From: Bacteroidales bacterium
Lineage (GTDB): Bacteria > Bacteroidota > Bacteroidia > Bacteroidales > UBA7960
Assembly: GCA_003555385.1 (NCBI GenBank)
Contig: PWHO01000109.1
Location: 1-8,004 of the forward strand
Reading direction: 5' to 3'
Length of the DNA stretch: 8,004 nucleotides
Under the pieces are notes generated by a model. That model was not told the DNA's origin and ran no database searches. It worked only from the letters and a program-made list of their open reading frames with translations. The position numbers were made by a program, and so were the translations under genes. Shown one piece after another: positions 6,132 through 8,004 of this stretch (position 1 is the first letter of the stretch; the number at the start of each line of letters is the position of its first letter).

Positions 6132-7490
6132 TTGAAAATAAACACAAACCCCCGTTTTTACGGGGTTTTTTACAGTCTGTTGAAAAGGATCGGTTTGCTC
6201 TCTGTGTTCGTGTTGCTGGCGTATGCCTGTGAAGAGTCGGATCAGATCGGTCTTGAACTGATTGAGTCTCCCGTGGAGATGAGTACCACTGACACCCTCA
6301 CCATTCAGGCAGTCACAGCCAGGGACGACAGTGTTGCGACCAACATGACTGGCCGCAATATACTGGGGGTCCTGAATGACCCTGAATTTGGCAAGACCAG
6401 GACCGGTATTTACACGGAAACCCGTTTACCGTTTAATAACCTGTCACTGGGCGAGAATCCACGGCTTGACTCCGTTCACCTTGTGCTTAACTACACCGGT
6501 GAGTATTACGGCAATGTGGAAGTATTTCATCAGCTTCAGGTGTATGAGTTAAGTGAAAATTTTCCGGCGCGGGATACGCTCTTCTCGAATTTAAAGATTC
6601 CGCATTATCCCGAACCGCTTACCAAAAACCCGGATGGTTTTCGTTTGCGACCTGCGCCCACAGATAGTGTGATGGTTGATACCGTATTGCGCCCCCCGCA
6701 TGTGCGCATTCCCTTGTCTGATGATTACGGGCAAAAACTGATCGATGCCAACGACACAGAAGCCTTTGAAAATGTCCCCAGTTTTTTGGATGCATTCAAG
6801 GGGTTATATATTACCATTGATGAGGATGCAGAAGACCTTGGGGCATTGTACGCCCTTGATATGCTTGCCCCGATGACCTCCCTCCAGCTATACTACCACA
6901 ATGACGATGATACCCTGCAGCAGATGACGCAATTCCCGATCAATGAATTTGCCAAAAGGGCCACAAAGGTGGATCACTTTGGCTTTGAGGGGGCCAATGA
7001 GTCACTGAGGGCTCAGGTAGAGCATGAAGACTTTGCACAGGGCGACAGCCTTCTTTTTGTGCAATCATTGGGTGTCTCCAGAGCCAATGTATATATTCCC
7101 TACCTGGATGATCTGAAGGAACTTCGTGGAGTGGTAATTAATAAAGCGGAATTGGTGGTGCCTGTGCAGGAAGGCTTTGCCACGGACGATTTGTACGAGA
7201 CCGACAATCTGTTGCTTCTGCGCTTCAGGGAAGACGGTGATCTGGGCTTCCTGAGCGACTATCATGTGGGAGGTTCTTATTTTGGAGGGAAGCTGGACAA
7301 GGAAAAAATGGAGTACAGGTTTAATATTTCACAGTATGTGCAGGATTTAATGGACGGCAGATTTGAAAATGAAGGACTGACAGTTGTTTCTGCCGGGGTA
7401 TCAGAAAGAGCAACCCGTGTTGTTTTGCGCGGACCTGGCAGGCAGGACAATCCGATGCGCCTGGTAATATATTATACGGTATTCAATTAA
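6132..7490 (+). CDS. DUF4270 family lipoprotein
   Basis: The product (452 residues from TTG 6132) is a predicted exported lipoprotein. A basic N-terminus is followed by a hydrophobic run and a lipobox ending LLAYAC (Cys33), then acidic EESDQ. The body looks like DUF4270, a Bacteroidota family of unknown function: an early STTDTLTIQAVTARDDSV stretch, GVLNDPEFGKTRTGIYTE (about 76-93), RLDSVHLVLNYTG, a middle asking for beta-rich folding, and a C-terminal half with LRGVVINKAELVVP and the ending NPMRLVIYYTVFN. No ATG fits: an in-frame TGA at 6126-6128 blocks upstream starts and the first in-frame ATG lies beyond the lipobox. Two TTG codons compete. TTG 6132 has an A-rich context but puts the terminator-like hairpin inside the gene. 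TTG 6180 gives a compact signal peptide (MKRIGLLSVFVLLAYAC, 436 residues in all) downstream of the hairpin. glmS begins 10 bases after the stop, so the two are probably co-transcribed. Confidence 0.85.
   Translation: MKINTNPRFYGVFYSLLKRIGLLSVFVLLAYACEESDQIGLELIESPVEMSTTDTLTIQAVTARDDSVATNMTGRNILGVLNDPEFGKTRTGIYTETRLPFNNLSLGENPRLDSVHLVLNYTGEYYGNVEVFHQLQVYELSENFPARDTLFSNLKIPHYPEPLTKNPDGFRLRPAPTDSVMVDTVLRPPHVRIPLSDDYGQKLIDANDTEAFENVPSFLDAFKGLYITIDEDAEDLGALYALDMLAPMTSLQLYYHNDDDTLQQMTQFPINEFAKRATKVDHFGFEGANESLRAQVEHEDFAQGDSLLFVQSLGVSRANVYIPYLDDLKELRGVVINKAELVVPVQEGFATDDLYETDNLLLLRFREDGDLGFLSDYHVGGSYFGGKLDKEKMEYRFNISQYVQDLMDGRFENEGLTVVSAGVSERATRVVLRGPGRQDNPMRLVIYYTVFN
6150..6171 (+). terminator. Strong intrinsic-terminator-like hairpin
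   Basis: CCCCGT (6150-6155) pairs perfectly with ACGGGG (6160-6165) around a TTTT loop, and six T residues follow (6166-6171). An A-rich stretch precedes it. This is the textbook layout of a rho-independent terminator on the plus strand, 87 bases after the stop of the GT5-like gene. It also falls 18 bases inside the DUF4270 frame if translation starts at 6132, and just before the alternative start at 6180. It may end the upstream transcript or act as an attenuator for the genes that follow. Confidence 0.6.
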
Positions 7491-7500
7491 ATAGCTATTT

Positions 7501-8004
7501 ATGTGCGGTATTGTTGGTTACATCGGTCCGAGAGATGCATATCCGATATTGATAAAAGGATTATACAGGCTTGAATACCGCGGCTACGACAGTGCGGGAG
7601 TCGCTTTACAGGACGGAGGACTGAAATCATACAAAACCCATGGAAAAGTAGATGACCTGGCCAGGCTGGTCAATGGTCAGGATGCCTCCGGAAACGCAGG
7701 CATTGCACATACCCGGTGGGCCACCCACGGTGCGCCCAGCCAGGTGAATGCCCATCCGCATTACAGTCCTTCCGGAAAACTTGCCATCATCCATAACGGT
7801 ATCATTGAGAATTATTCATCACTGAAAGCAGAGCTCATGAACCGGGGCTATTTTTTCAGCAGCGAAACTGATACCGAGGTGCTGGTCCACCTGATTGAAG
7901 ACATTCAGCAGAACGAACAAACAGACCTGGAAGAAGCGGTGAGGCTGGCATTGAACCAGGTTGTGGGAGCCTATGCCATTGTGGTCATCTCAGAAGAATG
8001 CCCC
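7501..8004 (+). CDS. glmS: Glutamine--fructose-6-phosphate aminotransferase, N-terminal part (3' end outside window)
   Basis: The frame is open from ATG 7501 to the end of the window (168 residues of about 610). GlmS transfers the amide nitrogen of glutamine to fructose-6-phosphate, making glucosamine-6-phosphate, the entry point to UDP-GlcNAc, peptidoglycan and lipid A. The visible part is the glutaminase (class II amidotransferase) domain. Cys2 in MCGIVGY is the N-terminal nucleophile after Met removal. RGYDSAG (27-33), HTRWATHG (70-77), HPH (85-87), HNGIIENY (98-105) and SETDTE (121-126) are all intact. The two sugar-isomerase domains lie beyond the window edge. The gene starts 10 bases after the DUF4270 stop, with no room for a promoter or for a glmS-type ribozyme between them, so it depends on an upstream promoter, perhaps the one near 6072 or one inside the DUF4270 gene. 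Confidence 0.97.
   Translation, partial: MCGIVGYIGPRDAYPILIKGLYRLEYRGYDSAGVALQDGGLKSYKTHGKVDDLARLVNGQDASGNAGIAHTRWATHGAPSQVNAHPHYSPSGKLAIIHNGIIENYSSLKAELMNRGYFFSSETDTEVLVHLIEDIQQNEQTDLEEAVRLALNQVVGAYAIVVISEECP

Noticed and set aside
7491..7500. glmS ribozyme or other riboswitch ahead of glmS
   Set aside because: Only 10 bases separate the DUF4270 stop from the glmS start, too short for any such structure, and the ribozyme is mainly known from Firmicutes.

Overview
The window is chromosomal DNA from a member of the Bacteroidota, most likely of Bacteroidales/Marinilabiliales type. Four things point there: genes start without recognisable Shine-Dalgarno sequences; the promoters match the Bacteroidota pattern TTTG...TAnnTTTG; a DUF4270 lipoprotein is present; and a short GT5-like protein lies head-to-head with panC. 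All of these are inferred from the sequence and from remembered family features, not from a database search.

Layout. At the left edge is the 3' end of a plus-strand HD-family hydrolase gene (1-315). A 180-bp gene-free spacer follows, built of GC-rich hairpins separated by G/T-only linkers. From about 5071 down to 496 everything is on the minus strand: panC, panD, a UPF0104/YbhN-type membrane protein and rfaE2 lie close together and look like one transcription unit. After a 126-bp gap comes a C-terminal processing (S41) protease that converges on the HD gene. A divergent AT-rich promoter region (about 5072-5234) separates this block from a plus-strand block: a GT5-like 'glycogen synthase' fragment protein, a DUF4270 lipoprotein and the 5' end of glmS, which runs off the right edge.

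How the genes fit together. panC and panD supply the last two dedicated steps to pantothenate (beta-alanine formation and its ligation to pantoate), so they feed coenzyme A synthesis. Most of the others concern the envelope: rfaE2 makes ADP-heptose for LPS core, glmS makes glucosamine-6-phosphate for peptidoglycan and lipid A, the UPF0104 protein sits in the membrane, the S41 protease acts in the periplasm, and the DUF4270 protein is predicted to be a lipoprotein.

I see no mobile element, CRISPR array, tRNA/rRNA or defence system. The window is mostly ordinary core genome. The points worth a second look are the hairpin array at 316-495, a strong terminator-like hairpin at or just after the start of the DUF4270 gene, the interleaved divergent promoters, and the short GT5-like protein, which lacks the parts needed for glycogen synthesis.
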